NCBI GenBank assembly: GCA_000507305.1
Contig: DF239393.1
Span: 62,001 to 126,000, forward strand
DNA length: 64,000 nt
Direction of reading: 5' to 3'
From: Breviolum minutum Mf 1.05b.01
Taxonomy: Eukaryota > Sar > Dinophyceae > Suessiales > Symbiodiniaceae
The translations under genes were made by a program, and so were the position numbers. The notes under the pieces were generated by a model. That model was not told where the DNA came from, searched no databases, and saw nothing but the letters and a program-made list of their open reading frames with translations. This document shows positions 1-10,820 of the stretch, piece by piece; within the stretch, counting starts at the first letter, position 1; each line of letters opens with the position of its first letter.

Positions 1-2474
1 TCATATCAATCGAAGTTCAAAACTTGACATCGAAGAATGCTCAAATCAGAAATTCATCCTCTGGGTCAGTACACTAGAAGCCTCTAAATGATTGCTTGAT
101 GCTATTGATAAGGGTTTAATAAGGAAAAAAAGTTTATAGGCGCCAGTCCAGCTAAAAAATCAACCACATGGCATGGATCTTCCATACATTGACATACAAG
201 GCATACTTGGCACCTTCCCAGTCGTGGGTGCCTTCCATGGTTTCCGTTTAAGGGGTGTGATTTTTCACCATTCCCTTAGGGTGGGTTTAATTGGCGCCGT
301 TAGGCGTGTGCCCAAGGGGATCCGCATGCTGGACTCACCACACCTGAGCCATGCTGTGCAACATCTGGCGTTCTTCTTGTAAGGCAACACGCAATTCCTG
401 CACCGATTTCGCAGGAACATGTTCAAGGTTCACCTGCTTCAAATAGAGTAACTTAGATTTAGATACAGGGCATTACAATGAATGGCTCCTTCAAACATCA
501 CCCCCCAAAAAAAATGGCTAAATTATTCTCATTCATCATCATTTCATATTATTTCATATCTTAAGTTTGCCGCGAGGGTGTCTAGAATCTCCCCAAAGGG
601 AGTGAGATATGCCTATGTAAATCTATGCCACTGAACAGCGAAAGGTTCGGAAAACTCATGGTGGAACACGATTCTTTCCTTTCCTGGAATTCTGGAAGCT
701 AACTTTTCGCTGTTATAAACTTTGGGGAACGTATCGGCGTATCTGCTGTAATAGACATGTTTGGGAATGACACTAAACTACAGCAAACAAATTGAAACAA
801 CCTCCATTCATTGAATGACAACCATCAGCTTCACCATCCTGTATCATGAATCATTAATGTCCTATTTTGTGGTCAATCTTATGATTAAAAAACATCTATT
901 ATATAAATATCTATTTAATTATCTATATGTATATATATATATATAATCATATATATCTACCTGAGTGTGTCACTGTTGTGTGTGTTTTCCCTTCTCCCTT
1001 CTGTTTTACCTCATCCATGATCCATAGAAAGGAAGCCAACCTCCATCGCTCACCGAAACCCCCGATTTTCCCGGCCTCCATGGCTACCATGGCAACCGCC
1101 CCCAAAAAAAAACACGTCTTTGACGGGCCGTTGGCCCGTCCCAGCCCCCAAAAAGGCCAAGAAAACGTATCTCAAGAGCCAGCTGCGGAAGATGAGACAT
1201 TGAAAATGAGCAATGAAATCCGACCCAACCGCAAGCTGTTCACTTTGCTAGGACATGAGTATCTATTGCATTGGTCATTGGAGGGGAACATTCACCTCAA
1301 AAATTCTCTGTCAATATTGCCTGGAGGAAACGCGAAAGGCCGACCTGTCTTGTAGGTCCAGAGTGTTCATGAATTAGCCTTTACGCCCGCAATCATTCTG
1401 GCAAATCATCGTTTGTTGAGTTGTGAGGACGCAATTTTTTCACACATCGGTTAATTTAAGGCGATGGAGAATCCACCACTTGAGCAGTGTTCAACTCTTG
1501 TTACCTTTCATGAAATCATGGTTTGTGTGTTTCGGGGATGGTTGTCATAACCTTCGGGTCTTGTTTTTGGGGCCCCCTTTGTGCCGTGACATGACATCGG
1601 TGCAAAGTTAAGGTTTTCACATGCAGCTGGAGGAGATGTGTGGTTCCTTCCTTGTGGGGTTGGAGGATTCTTTATTCATAGCTGTTCAACATGCCCCGGT
1701 ACCTGACGTTGCCCCCAAAAAATAAGCCATGTATATTGGCATTAGTGAGTGCTGAACAGCTAAGATTTATATACCCATTCCCCTCTAGTGGCTTCCATCA
1801 CATGGCTATGGCACGGAAATATATATAAATCTATATTATCATATGTATCATATGGTACCAACTTGACCCCTCAAAATAGGTCGATATTTAGGTCCGTCGT
1901 AGGTCCATCTTGGGCTGTAAGATTCCATGAGATACGGAGGTCATGTATATTTAAGGTCCCCTTGAATCATCGCTCTTCAACATACACAGCACTGACCTAC
2001 ACCTTGAAATAAGAGTGAAACAAGGCCTCATGAAGGGAAAACATACAATAACCATCAAAAACCCGTTGTTTAGGCCGTGTTTCTGGGGTCATGTCGGTGG
2101 AGCATGAACGATGCCTGGCCCGTCACAACTCCATCCAAACATAGCCACTAGCCCCCGGGCTAGGTGTTCCAAGACCAACTGCAACAGTTCTTCCTGATGT
2201 TTTATGCTGGCTTTCCATTTGCAATTGGCCATGCCAGGCATTGGTGCGGGAAAAGGTGATTGGTAAATATCATATAATGACCCCTCATTGAATCCGTAGT
2301 TCTGTCTACCAAGCTTAATTTTGGGGGGACCAATCGCAAAAAAGACATCTCGTCCCTTTCACGATTGCATTGCCACTCTGATCCGCCGAAGTCTATAACA
2401 TCCCTAAAACTAACAGCAAAAGTTCTGAAAATAGGCCAGTCCCAAAAGACAACTAGTATTCCAACCATCCATTT
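1..2474. other. Non-coding, repeat-bearing stretch
   Basis: No exon chain is supported here. It holds one GGGTGCC-type short inverted repeat at 226-300, an AT-dinucleotide tract near 915-955, a small hairpin at about 1122-1140, and the AT-rich end of a CTAACA-type palindromic repeat at about 2395-2480. An open frame at 1081-1355 begins with ATG and encodes a basic, low-complexity start, but shows no recognisable domain and no splice partners, so it is not called. Confidence 0.5.
226..300. repeat. MITE-like family A (GGGTGCC ends), copy 1
   Basis: About 75 bp starting GGGTGCC, passing through a core like AAGGGGTG...TTCACCATTCCCTTAGGG and ending near TTTAATTGGCGCC. Related copies lie at 5615-5681 (inverted), 19350-19422 and 51405-51468. 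In the last copy the ends GGGTGCCA and TGGCACCC are perfect inverted repeats. No coding capacity. Confidence 0.7.
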
Positions 2475-2934
2475 TCAGGTGCGAAAATAGTTCAAAAACC
2501 CTTGCACCCAGCGGAAAAACTGCTCCTGCGCAGCGCGGCTGTCACCATCATCTACCACAGCCAGGTGCCGTTGCTCCTGGGCCCAGCTAAACAACAGCAA
2601 CCTTTTTGACCTGAAAAAAACATAGACGAAAACCATGCGTTTGGGCACATCTAGAAGCCATGCCTCACAGATCTATATAGAGCAAAACGTATCTAGAATC
2701 TAGGATTCATCATTTAAAAAACCATGAAATTCAAGCTCACTTCACTTGGCAAAAATTCCCTAAAAACCACTCCAACCACCAATCAAAAAAATGGCAGCAT
2801 TAGACCTCCCCACACATTTCACCACCAAACCCCCCCGCCTGCAAGATGGCGCGCCGTTCCGCCATGGCTTCTGCATAGCTCGGCATCTCCGACTCCTTGC
2901 CGAACCACTGCTTCACTGTGAAGGTTGATGCCAT
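2475..2934 (-). CDS. Two candidate exons of an unidentified gene
   Basis: A minus-strand reading starts with ATG at 2934 and runs 32 codons to 2839, where CAG is followed by a GC donor. The peptide opens MASTFTVKQWFGKE and continues as a charged helix. A second block starts at 2576 after a CAG acceptor in the same phase (EQRHLAVVDDGDSR, then QFFRWVQGF). The frame closes at a stop at 2475, but its last codons run into a palindromic repeat, so the true exon probably ends earlier at a GT near 2500 and the gene would continue leftward. The family is not recognised; the second block faintly resembles an alpha/beta-hydrolase C-terminus. Exons were called by eye from codon pattern and splice signals only. 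Confidence 0.35.
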
Positions 2935-3232
2935 GGCGATAGTTTTGATGTAAATATGACTTCTGACTGCCAAGGATTGTTACCAACTACATCAAATCAA
3001 AGTTCAAACTCTTATTTTTGCGGCTGAGTTGATGATAAATCACCAACTATTGCCATACCTTACGGCAAAGGCAAGGCTTCAATGTGACCCAACAAATTGA
3101 ACTTTCGTACAAGAAAAAAACTCTGATTTGACCCTGGTTTTGTGAAATTATAAGATGAGATCCTCCTTTCTTGACGTACCAGTACATGATCAACCCTAGG
3201 TGCGTTAGTTGTTTCCCTTTCGCTTAACTCAC

Positions 3233-3375
3233 CTTGGCGCTTCCCCGTGCAACAGCATCCCCCAGCATCCTCAAGCCATCCATCGTCCAGGTTTAAGGGA
3301 TGTAAGCCACTCCGAAGTCCAGGTCGACTGCGGCCCTGGCAAATGCTGCTGCTTCTTTTTGCTTCTTCCCCTGCT
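3233..3375 (-). CDS. Weak candidate exon(s), unidentified
   Basis: Two overlapping possibilities exist on the minus strand. One is a frame reading KEAAAFARAAVDLDFG that stops at 3293. The other is an ATG at 3283 followed by 17 codons (MDGLRMLGDAVARGSAK) ending exactly at a canonical GTGAGT donor at 3232. They cannot both be translated from one mature transcript as written. GC content is higher than in the surrounding DNA, which supports some coding role. No family is recognised. Confidence 0.25.
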
Positions 3376-3420
3376 GTTCGTCTGGTTGTCTTCCAGATGT
3401 ATTATCTGTTTGTTGGGGCC

Positions 3421-6027
3421 CACCTTAAAAAAGTTGGTTTAAAGGTTCAAAGGTGTTTGAAAGTCTGCCTGTTGAGCCGTTCAATTCATGCAGTCATGCA
3501 TTGAAGCCAGCTTCTTGCAGCTTTTACCGCTCAGCAACTATGGCCATATGCAAAGCTTGATGAGGATCTGACCTTTACTCAAGCCATTCCATCTAAGAAA
3601 TCTGGGTGCATGAACCTGGATGTAAAAATATCAGTTGGTTCTCCACTCAGGAGGTAAAAAAAAACTGGAGCAGCGAAACTGCGGTTGGGTAAAGATCGGT
3701 TCTGATAAGAGTTGTGCCAGGTGAATTTTCGAAGCAGCACTTCATGAGTAAAGGAAAGAAGCGGCATCAAGTGATTGCTTGACAAGTGCCTCAAGGCTCT
3801 CCTAGCACGTAATGTAACTATCATATCTTGGATCGTTACCCTCCCTGGGCCCCAGGATTCCAGTGGCATCCCATGAAGATTTTGGTAGGGATTCCCCAAG
3901 CCCAAAAATGAGATCTTGGTGGTGACTGGAATCCTGGGAGGGCGTAGATCCGCACAGTGCCTGTGGTAAGAGACTCCAAGCTGAAGATGGAAACAGTGAA
4001 GAATTCACCAATGATTTCCCTTTAACCCAATTTCCACCACCTAACCTATATGCCATATATTTACCTTATCCGCATTAATTAAACCCAACCAACAACCCAA
4101 ACATTCTGATGTTTACCATCCTGCACCGCAATCTTCCCAACAATTTGTTCCACACAACAAACATCCGTTTTTTCCACGCGGGGTTGAACAGGTGGACACC
4201 CTCGCAGCACCTCCATAGTACTGCAAGGAGATATGGGACAAAACAAGGGGCACATCAAAAAAAATCTTATGAGTTTTGATGGTTCATTTTGGATCAGTTG
4301 CGTTTTAAACGACAATTTGCCCCAACCGCACCGGCCCAATGCCCTAAAAATTTAAATTACATCAAATTCGCCACAACCGAACTCCAAGCCGCTTTAGGCT
4401 ATCCGGTTGGGACTTTGTTTTCGGAACGTTTGCAGGGTCAAAAAATGGCTGGCTATATAGTAAAATGGCTTCATGATGGTGGAAATGGATCTTACACAGA
4501 ATCTTAAAGATCCTCAATGGTGAATTAATCTCATATTATGGCTTACGACCACTACAACAAACCACCTCAAAGTTTTTGACTCTGCTCAAATAAGCTTGCC
4601 CTTGGAGGGCTCGACCACTGTGAGCAAAACTCGGCTGTTTGTTTGAAACCAACATGTTTGTGAAATGTGCAAGATGAACATCTGGTTTCACCCAAAATGG
4701 AATCTTCCATGCTTATCTTCCACATAGAAAATATTGAAAAAACATCTAGGAATATAACATGGGAGCAGATAGCAATTTATAACTCTTTAGCAAGCCTTTG
4801 CTTCGGAGGAACGTTGCAAAGGTTCGCTGGGTACGTGGCCAAACCTCTCGTAACATGACACCCAGAGCTCCCCACCCTCTGCGCTCTGGGAGGTCTCTAT
4901 TTACAACAGGAGCATCGTAAACCTCCCCGTTGCAGGTGACTTTACATGTGTGAAGTCGTCAAATATATACAACTTTACATCAGTATAGGGCTACCCTTCA
5001 CATTATATGTACTACCACTATTATTATGAACACTTCATATATCGAATATATCGTATCATGTTATAAAATGTTGCATTTGTATATTTGCCACTCTGCCTTC
5101 AGGTCCAAAAAGTCATACTGTATGATATGTATGCAGCAATTATATACATATACAATCCTGTTTGGTTTTCACGACACCACCCCCCCAAAAAAAACACAGA
5201 TCCTTTGCAGCCCAGTTCATTTATCATAAATCGGGATCCCTTCAAAAGCTCCGTTCGTCCCCTTCGATTTGAAGAGATTGGCTCCAAAGCTGCGTCACCC
5301 CAACGGTCGGGAAGCAATGCTCCAAAAACGGGAAGACTTCCATGGGTGGAAAGTCTTCCCAAACGGAAGATCTGTGATTGGTCGCAGAAAAAATTTGCGG
5401 AGCTCAAATTTCATCGCCCCACTCGTCATAGCCTAAGGGTTGAGAAAACGCAACTTCTGGATGTGACAGTTGAAGGTGATATCCGAAAACTCATCAGCTG
5501 GATTCATGTTACACACATGTGCAGATATAAAATATTCATATCAGATATATTACAGTATGCATACATGTGCAGATATTGAATATTCAATAAATATTCATGT
5601 GAAGCAACTTCCAAGGGCTGCCAAATAAACCTCAACAAATGGTGAATTGACACCCTTTAGGAACCGAACCATTTGGCACCCTCCAGGTATGTATAGCAAG
5701 TATTGATTATTTTGACATATTGTATACCTCTAAACAAATGATGAAAGTTGCAAGCAAGATCCCTTCGATCTTTCAAAAGTTGCAGACCAAGTTGCGGATG
5801 GCTTTAGTCTCCTGACAGATGAACCCATGGGAATATGATTTCCTTAACCAGGCCTAAAGGCTACCACACCTTCCCCCACGAAATCTGAAGGGTGAAACGC
5901 TTAAGGTTCGTTGATACGGAAGAAAATGGAGGTTAATAAATCAATGGCACTCCAATCGCTCCTTTTTCAAATCAGCTGCGTAGGTGTTTGAGCAGCTGTG
6001 AAGGTTAGGTGGCTCAATTCAAACTGG
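3421..6027. other. Spacer left of the retroelement
   Basis: No gene is supported. The stretch contains AT-rich tracts, poly-A/C runs and one family-A short inverted repeat (5615-5681). A plus-strand frame at about 5220-5490 is moderately GC-rich but has no recognisable motif. The left boundary of the retroelement must lie in the last few hundred bases, but no terminal repeat matching the sequence beyond 14.05 kb could be found by eye. Confidence 0.45.
5615..5681. repeat. MITE-like family A, inverted copy
   Basis: Starts GGGCTGCCAAATAAACC, contains GGTGAATTGACACCC in the middle and ends ATTTGGCACCC. This is the reverse orientation of the copy at 51405-51468, with the same inverted ends. Moderately diverged. 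Confidence 0.6.
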
Positions 6028-7276
6028 TCACCCGTTCCACCCATCCTGACCTGTCTGTCGTTGGCCAAAAGCCTTCACAAAAAGAAGAAACCAAGTTGCT
6101 TTAGGGATGCAACCTCGGGTAAGTCTTTCAGATGTCTCAAGAATCGAGACAAAGGAAGACATTGCTGCAAGGATGAGCTCTTTCGACTCATCCGAAACTT
6201 CATTCAAGTAGGTACTTGCAGCAACTTCCTGAAGGTAGGTTTCCAAAACCTTCAGGCTGACCCACCGACCACGCCGACGTGTGAGTTCAACTGACTCACT
6301 TTTTGAAATCAACCACGTTGCACCACCTGCTCTGAAACTCGCCAGGGTGAGGGCCTTAGGTCTCGAACCTGGATTGGTAGGAAGCCCAAGACGCTCAAAA
6401 GCTTTGGTCAGCCTTCCACGAAGCGAAGATCCAGATAGTGGCCAGAGGGCCTCATTCGGGCGCAGTTGATAGAGTCCAAGACTGATTACTCTGATCAAAT
6501 CTGCCTGTTCAACTTTGCTTGCTTGATGACGGGCTGCACGAAAACGGGTTTTGGGTTCAAGTATTCGAATAAGGATGTGGTCAAGCGTCCCACCAACATC
6601 CTGCGGAAAAATCAGGTCACCCCTGACAGCAGCTAAAAGCTCTCCACTTCGAAGCAATGCCCCAAAACATAGAGCAAAACAAGAGGCCTCTCGTACCCAT
6701 CCCCACATCATGCAGATTGAAAGCAAAGCCAGAAGAACTTGGTGTGGCATAGCCACATGATGTTTGACAGGCTTGTAGGAGTTCCACATAAATGCAAGGT
6801 CCCACGCCTGCATAAGGGAACGCCTCAAAGTTGGACGTTTGGCAGAAATTGCATTGATCGTCTCACTATACTGATAATAAGGCTTGCCTTCCCTGAAAAG
6901 CTTTCTCCCGTAGTCAGAAATCCACCTGTTGATCTGGTCGATATCAGGTGGTCCTTCGAAAACTGTCCTCGAGTCCAGCCCTTCGTTTTCCAGCCATCCC
7001 AAAAACTTGGAAAGAAAAACCTAGCTCTGTAACACGACGACCTTGAGGCAGTTCTATCCCAGCTCGGGCAGCTTTTCTCAAATCATCGCCATGGCTACCG
7101 CGGGCGCCCGTGGCACTTGCATGCCAAAAACACCCCAAAAGACAGGCTAGCCAAAGCAACTGATAGGGCCTTCTTGCAGGAGAAGTGGTGATCAGAGCTC
7201 CACCGCTGGAACGCCGGCCTGTCATGCGTTCGCGGTTTCCTTGCTTGACCAGGACATATCCGGCTGCCACAAACAT
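6028..7276 (-). CDS. Tyrosine recombinase (integrase) of the retroelement, frameshifted
   Basis: The catalytic part is one frame from 7002 to 6028. The first base triplet there is TTG, not a real start; the protein begins upstream in another frame (containing LPQGRRVTE, about 7050) and a one-base shift near 7030 joins them. Visible tyrosine-recombinase features are the box-I arginine in GALLRSGELL, a box-II block ASFRAGGATWL containing the second arginine, RGRW at the third H/W position, and the nucleophilic tyrosine in VLETYLQE. The usual H of HxxR is replaced by S. This enzyme would insert the reverse-transcribed DNA. Probably inactive in this copy because of the frameshift. Confidence 0.8.
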
Positions 7277-7612
7277 GGAAACACCCCTTGTATCAGCGAG
7301 ATCTTTGCAAAAATTCCAACCCCCCTCCTTTCAGCCGACAACATCCCGCCATCTCCCATGCACATCGGTGTCTAAATGGCCAACATCGCGCCGAATGGCT
7401 AGAAACTCACCAGCATGGCCGTCCGTGCCAAGGAACAGCTCGGTTTCGACGGGGTCCGGGAGAAAAAGAACCTCGCGCATCACGCTGGTCTGAAACACTC
7501 GTCAGCCACATTTGGACGTCCGTTTTCGACCCCTGCCCATTATGTTGAACTTTCCGTTCGGCGAGGTCTTTGTTGGAATGCCCGGGGCCCACCAAGGAAC
7601 CGCAGTTTTCGG

Positions 7613-8222
7613 TCAAAGTTGTGAACGTGGAATGGGATCGGTGATTGGACATTGTATGCCCTTGGTATTGACAAGCATTGTACATCGTAGAGGGACGAAG
7701 AGAGCAAAGAGCAAAACTCCAAGAAGCAGCTGAGATGACAAGCAGGAGTATGGGGCCCTCTCCCGGATATCCAAGCGAGGAGTCGAAGTTGGAAAGTATC
7801 TCAGGTCCACTGAGGGGGAACCTGGAGAAAACTCTCTTGGATTCGCGGGACGCATGAAACTGAGATAGGGAAGGCGACCAAAGAAGGACCAGTCTCATCC
7901 AGTTTGCAGCCCACCTCCTCACACGTGGTAGCCTCAAAATCCATGCTACCTCCTCTGCTTCTTTTCCTCTGAGCACACTTGAAGGAACAGGAGGTGGGAT
8001 CTTATACCTCCTGGTTGGAGCATCTGCAGGGTTGATTCTTGTAGGGGCAAACCTCCCGTGGCCATAAAGTCCATAGGCAACGGAGGTCGAAGAGATCCGC
8101 TTCGGCCTCATACCATCTGATGAAGTCCTGCCTCTTGCACAGCCCTTGCAACATGAGAATCGCAGAAATAGACAAACCTCCTGTCTCCTCCACTCAGAGC
8201 CTTCTTTCCATAAGCCCGGCAA
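7613..8222 (-). CDS. RNase H C-terminal part and linker of the retroelement
   Basis: Continues the pol protein in a third frame after a shift near 8145. It begins KGCARGRTSSDGMRP and contains the late RNase H block FAPTRINPADAPTR, whose Asp is the expected fourth catalytic position. It then continues with a tryptophan-rich linker (WAANWMRLVLLW) and YPGEGP. The open frame extends further to 7407, but I recognise no conserved element below about 7600, and stops in alternative frames suggest decay between here and the recombinase. Confidence 0.65.
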
Positions 8223-8407
8223 AAAGCAGAAGCCTCTAACAAATTGATGTGGCTACTGCCTTTCCAACTCCAACTGTCCTGCTCTTCCCACTCAAAAGAT
8301 GACAAGATGTCGTTGGAAATGACATCCTCAAGGCCTGCAACATCAAGGTCACACTGTTCCAATGTGATCTTCCTGGCGACGATGTGATCACGAAAGTTCT
8401 TCGCCAA
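8108..8407 (-). CDS. RNase H middle part of the retroelement
   Basis: Second RNase H block, in a frame different from the preceding methyltransferase. It contains KGSSHINLLEASAF, whose Glu is the second catalytic residue, and FVYFCDSHVA, whose Asp is the third. The first catalytic Asp (LATDASMAMGG) lies upstream of the methyltransferase domain. The junction with the preceding frame is at a run of five G around 8422, where a one-base change would restore continuity. The nominal start triplet at 8407 is TTG and is not a real start. Confidence 0.7.
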   Translation of the reverse strand: MAKNFRDHIVARKITLEQCDLDVAGLEDVISNDILSSFEWEEQDSWSWKGSSHINLLEASAFCRAYGKKALSGGDRRFVYFCDSHVARAVQEAGLHQMV

Positions 8408-10820
8408 AGCAATTGCCAGCCCCCTTTGTGTATGTTGCAGAAGGCTTCGTGAACTTGCCCTGAATCCTCACATGAGTATGGTCTCTGCTGCACTTCCTCC
8501 TCAACGGCTCCATATTCATGTTGATGGACATGAAGCAGAACTTTTTCTCATGGGGGCTTCCAAAAGCACAACTGGCCAAATGAACCTCCTTTGCACCCAA
8601 ACGCATCATCCTCCTCCAATGGGGAAGCCACCTCATCTTAGAACGCAAAGGCTGTTCTATTGCTCCAAAAGCTCCAGTGCGCTTTGCAACTTGCAGCAGC
8701 AAAATGCACCGAAAGGCCAGGGTGTTACCCAGCAACACCCTTGGATTCGTCAAGTCATAGCCCATCGGCACCTGGTACGATCTCAAAGCTGGAAAAGCAG
8801 CCGGGGAATAGGTCGTACACGGTGGAGCCACAAGGAAGGCCAGTAGCCTTCCATCCTCTAACATGTAAACTATCCACTGGCATACTCTGAGTGCCGTCAC
8901 ATCGTACTGGGCTGAAGTGCTGATGTCAAACACTGCAGCGCATACGACACCTAGTCTGGAGAGATGAGCCGTCACAGCTCCAGCCCCACCACAGACCTCG
9001 ATGAAGTCAAACCTCTGTCCAATAGGCCTGTCACACCATTGCTCTTCCTCTCCTTCTCCTTCTTCTATATAGTCCTTTTCTTTTCTCTCTTCCTCAAAGT
9101 CTATGTCATAGCAATGTAGGAGAGCCTCAGAAGACCTCATTAATGGCACGTTCTCACCTTTCACATCCGAAGACCGCCACAGCAGCGCACTGACCTCTTC
9201 AGACACCTCTGTAGAGCAGATGCCTCCCATAGCCATAGAAGCATCCGTGGCCAGAACCTCATTGTCAAAGGGGATTGCCAAATTGCTTGACATCACTGGC
9301 GACATCACCGCCAGTAATAAAAGCTCCTCAGCCGCACTTCTTGAAAGATGCCATGTCCTAGGCTCCTCAGTGTTGAGCTCCGACGCAGGGATCACTTTGA
9401 AAAGCTCAAAGATGATAAAAATGAGGGGCCTTCTGTAGAGCAAGACCGAAATCCATGACCCCAATAGTGAGCTGTGCAACGAGTCGGTGGTGCAAGGAAG
9501 AACCGCTGCAGCAGCTGATAGCATAGCAAGGCTCCACCTCTTCTGGGCCGGGGCACCTACTGGAACATTGCCACGGGCTACTGAAGAAGGGGATGAATTG
9601 ACCTCTCCTCCAACCACCTTGAAAACACTTGCCCCCAACACATCTTTGTCATCGGAGCCTTCAATCTTCTCTCTTTTGTAAGCACCTTTCGCAACCATGA
9701 GCTTCTCAACCGACTTGCTTGATGGACAGCACCCCTCACCAGTGACTGCTCTAACATCCTCTCTCGACAAAACAAAGTAATCGTCGATGACGAGGCCGTC
9801 AACGACCTCATCTTGCACAACAAAAGAGGTGGATAGCAATCGTGACCCGGACACCAACAAACCATAATCTTGTAGTAATCCGGTGTGACTTGCTGTTGCC
9901 ACTTCTACTCCCAAGTGATCTCCTTGAAATAATGCAGCAAAACATGGGACCACATAGGGGTCCTCACTCACCAGGAGCGTCGGCCTTTTTCCTCCAAGAA
10001 AATCTCCTTCTGTCTCTCTATCTTTCTTCCTTCTCAAAGCCTTCTTCCCAAAATTCTCGAGGTAGGCGGTGGCAGCCTCAAGACCCTTGAGCTCTGAGAG
10101 ACGAGGCCAGGGGTAGATGGCATTTAGCGATGACTTTTCCCACGTGACATGGAACTGATGGTAAAAGTCACGTCGGTCCGTTATAGACCCAATTAGGGCC
10201 TCCTCCCATCTCCTCACTGACAGCTGCAACAGAGCCGTTGCAGATGGAAGCGACTTGCTCGGACCAGGAACCCTCCCCTCCTGGGAGTTGGCTCCTCTTC
10301 GGTCGCCTATCTGGCGATCTGCCAAAGTGTTTTTGTAATTGTTGAACACCTTGGTGCACATCTCAATCCTCGAGGGCCCAAGCTCAGTAGGGATCAGCCT
10401 CAAAAGACCTTGAGCGTCCCAAAGCCGGCAAAGTGCCAGCATCTCCTCATGCGAATTTCTGGTGTTATCTGGAACCTCATCTTTACGAAAGGGAAGGTCA
10501 AAAACATTGATCCTCGGCTCCTTGAACACCATGTAGAAGAGATCCGGCAAAAAGTCACAGCAATCCCACTGGCCTCTGCCCACAATCTTGAGCCTTGAAG
10601 CATCTAAATCTCCGTACGGCCTCAGCTCTTCAAAAGCCTCATCATTCTTCTCAACCACGTGGCCTCCTCTGCCACGACTGTAAGCGTCACCCCTGTCCAG
10701 GCCTTCTGCCTTTAAGAAGTGCCACAACTCATCAAACCTTGCACTCAATTGAAAACTCTTCCGACCACATCCAACAAGAGATACCATGTCAGAGTGGCCA
10801 CACGCCCTGAAAGGCGACAA
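8388..10820 (-). CDS. Reverse transcriptase, RNase H start and nested cytosine-methyltransferase-like domain
   Basis: 810 codons without a stop. The residues around 200-370 carry RT motifs: TDRRDFYHQF (motif A), FQGDHLGVE and VDGLVIDDYFVLS (motif C, IDD). At about 545-570 LATDASMAMGG is the first RNase H acid. From about 610 a methyltransferase-like fold follows: FIEVCGGAGAV (cofactor-binding glycines), VAPPCTTYSP (the PC of C5 motif IV, with the nucleophilic Cys), and AIEQPLRSKMRWL (the acidic motif VI position). A conserved tail HTHVRIQGKFTKPSATYT follows. The frame opens upstream without ATG; protein continuity comes from the frame ending near 10745 through a shift near 10815. An acidic stretch (EEERKEKDYIEEGEGEEE) precedes the methyltransferase. 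Confidence 0.85.
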   Translation of the reverse strand: MSPFRACGHSDMVSLVGCGRKSFQLSARFDELWHFLKAEGLDRGDAYSRGRGGHVVEKNDEAFEELRPYGDLDASRLKIVGRGQWDCCDFLPDLFYMVFKEPRINVFDLPFRKDEVPDNTRNSHEEMLALCRLWDAQGLLRLIPTELGPSRIEMCTKVFNNYKNTLADRQIGDRRGANSQEGRVPGPSKSLPSATALLQLSVRRWEEALIGSITDRRDFYHQFHVTWEKSSLNAIYPWPRLSELKGLEAATAYLENFGKKALRRKKDRETEGDFLGGKRPTLLVSEDPYVVPCFAALFQGDHLGVEVATASHTGLLQDYGLLVSGSRLLSTSFVVQDEVVDGLVIDDYFVLSREDVRAVTGEGCCPSSKSVEKLMVAKGAYKREKIEGSDDKDVLGASVFKVVGGEVNSSPSSVARGNVPVGAPAQKRWSLAMLSAAAAVLPCTTDSLHSSLLGSWISVLLYRRPLIFIIFELFKVIPASELNTEEPRTWHLSRSAAEELLLLAVMSPVMSSNLAIPFDNEVLATDASMAMGGICSTEVSEEVSALLWRSSDVKGENVPLMRSSEALLHCYDIDFEEERKEKDYIEEGEGEEEQWCDRPIGQRFDFIEVCGGAGAVTAHLSRLGVVCAAVFDISTSAQYDVTALRVCQWIVYMLEDGRLLAFLVAPPCTTYSPAAFPALRSYQVPMGYDLTNPRVLLGNTLAFRCILLLQVAKRTGAFGAIEQPLRSKMRWLPHWRRMMRLGAKEVHLASCAFGSPHEKKFCFMSINMNMEPLRRKCSRDHTHVRIQGKFTKPSATYTKGAGNCFGEELS

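Noticed and set aside
1122..1140. GC-rich hairpin GACGGGCC...GGCCCGTC
   Set aside because: Isolated; no poly-T or gene context that would make it a terminator or regulatory element in this kind of genome.
927..1355. Plus-strand ORF of 142 codons with a MATMATAPKKKH start
   Set aside because: Low complexity, no domain, no splice partners, and all supported genes are on the other strand.
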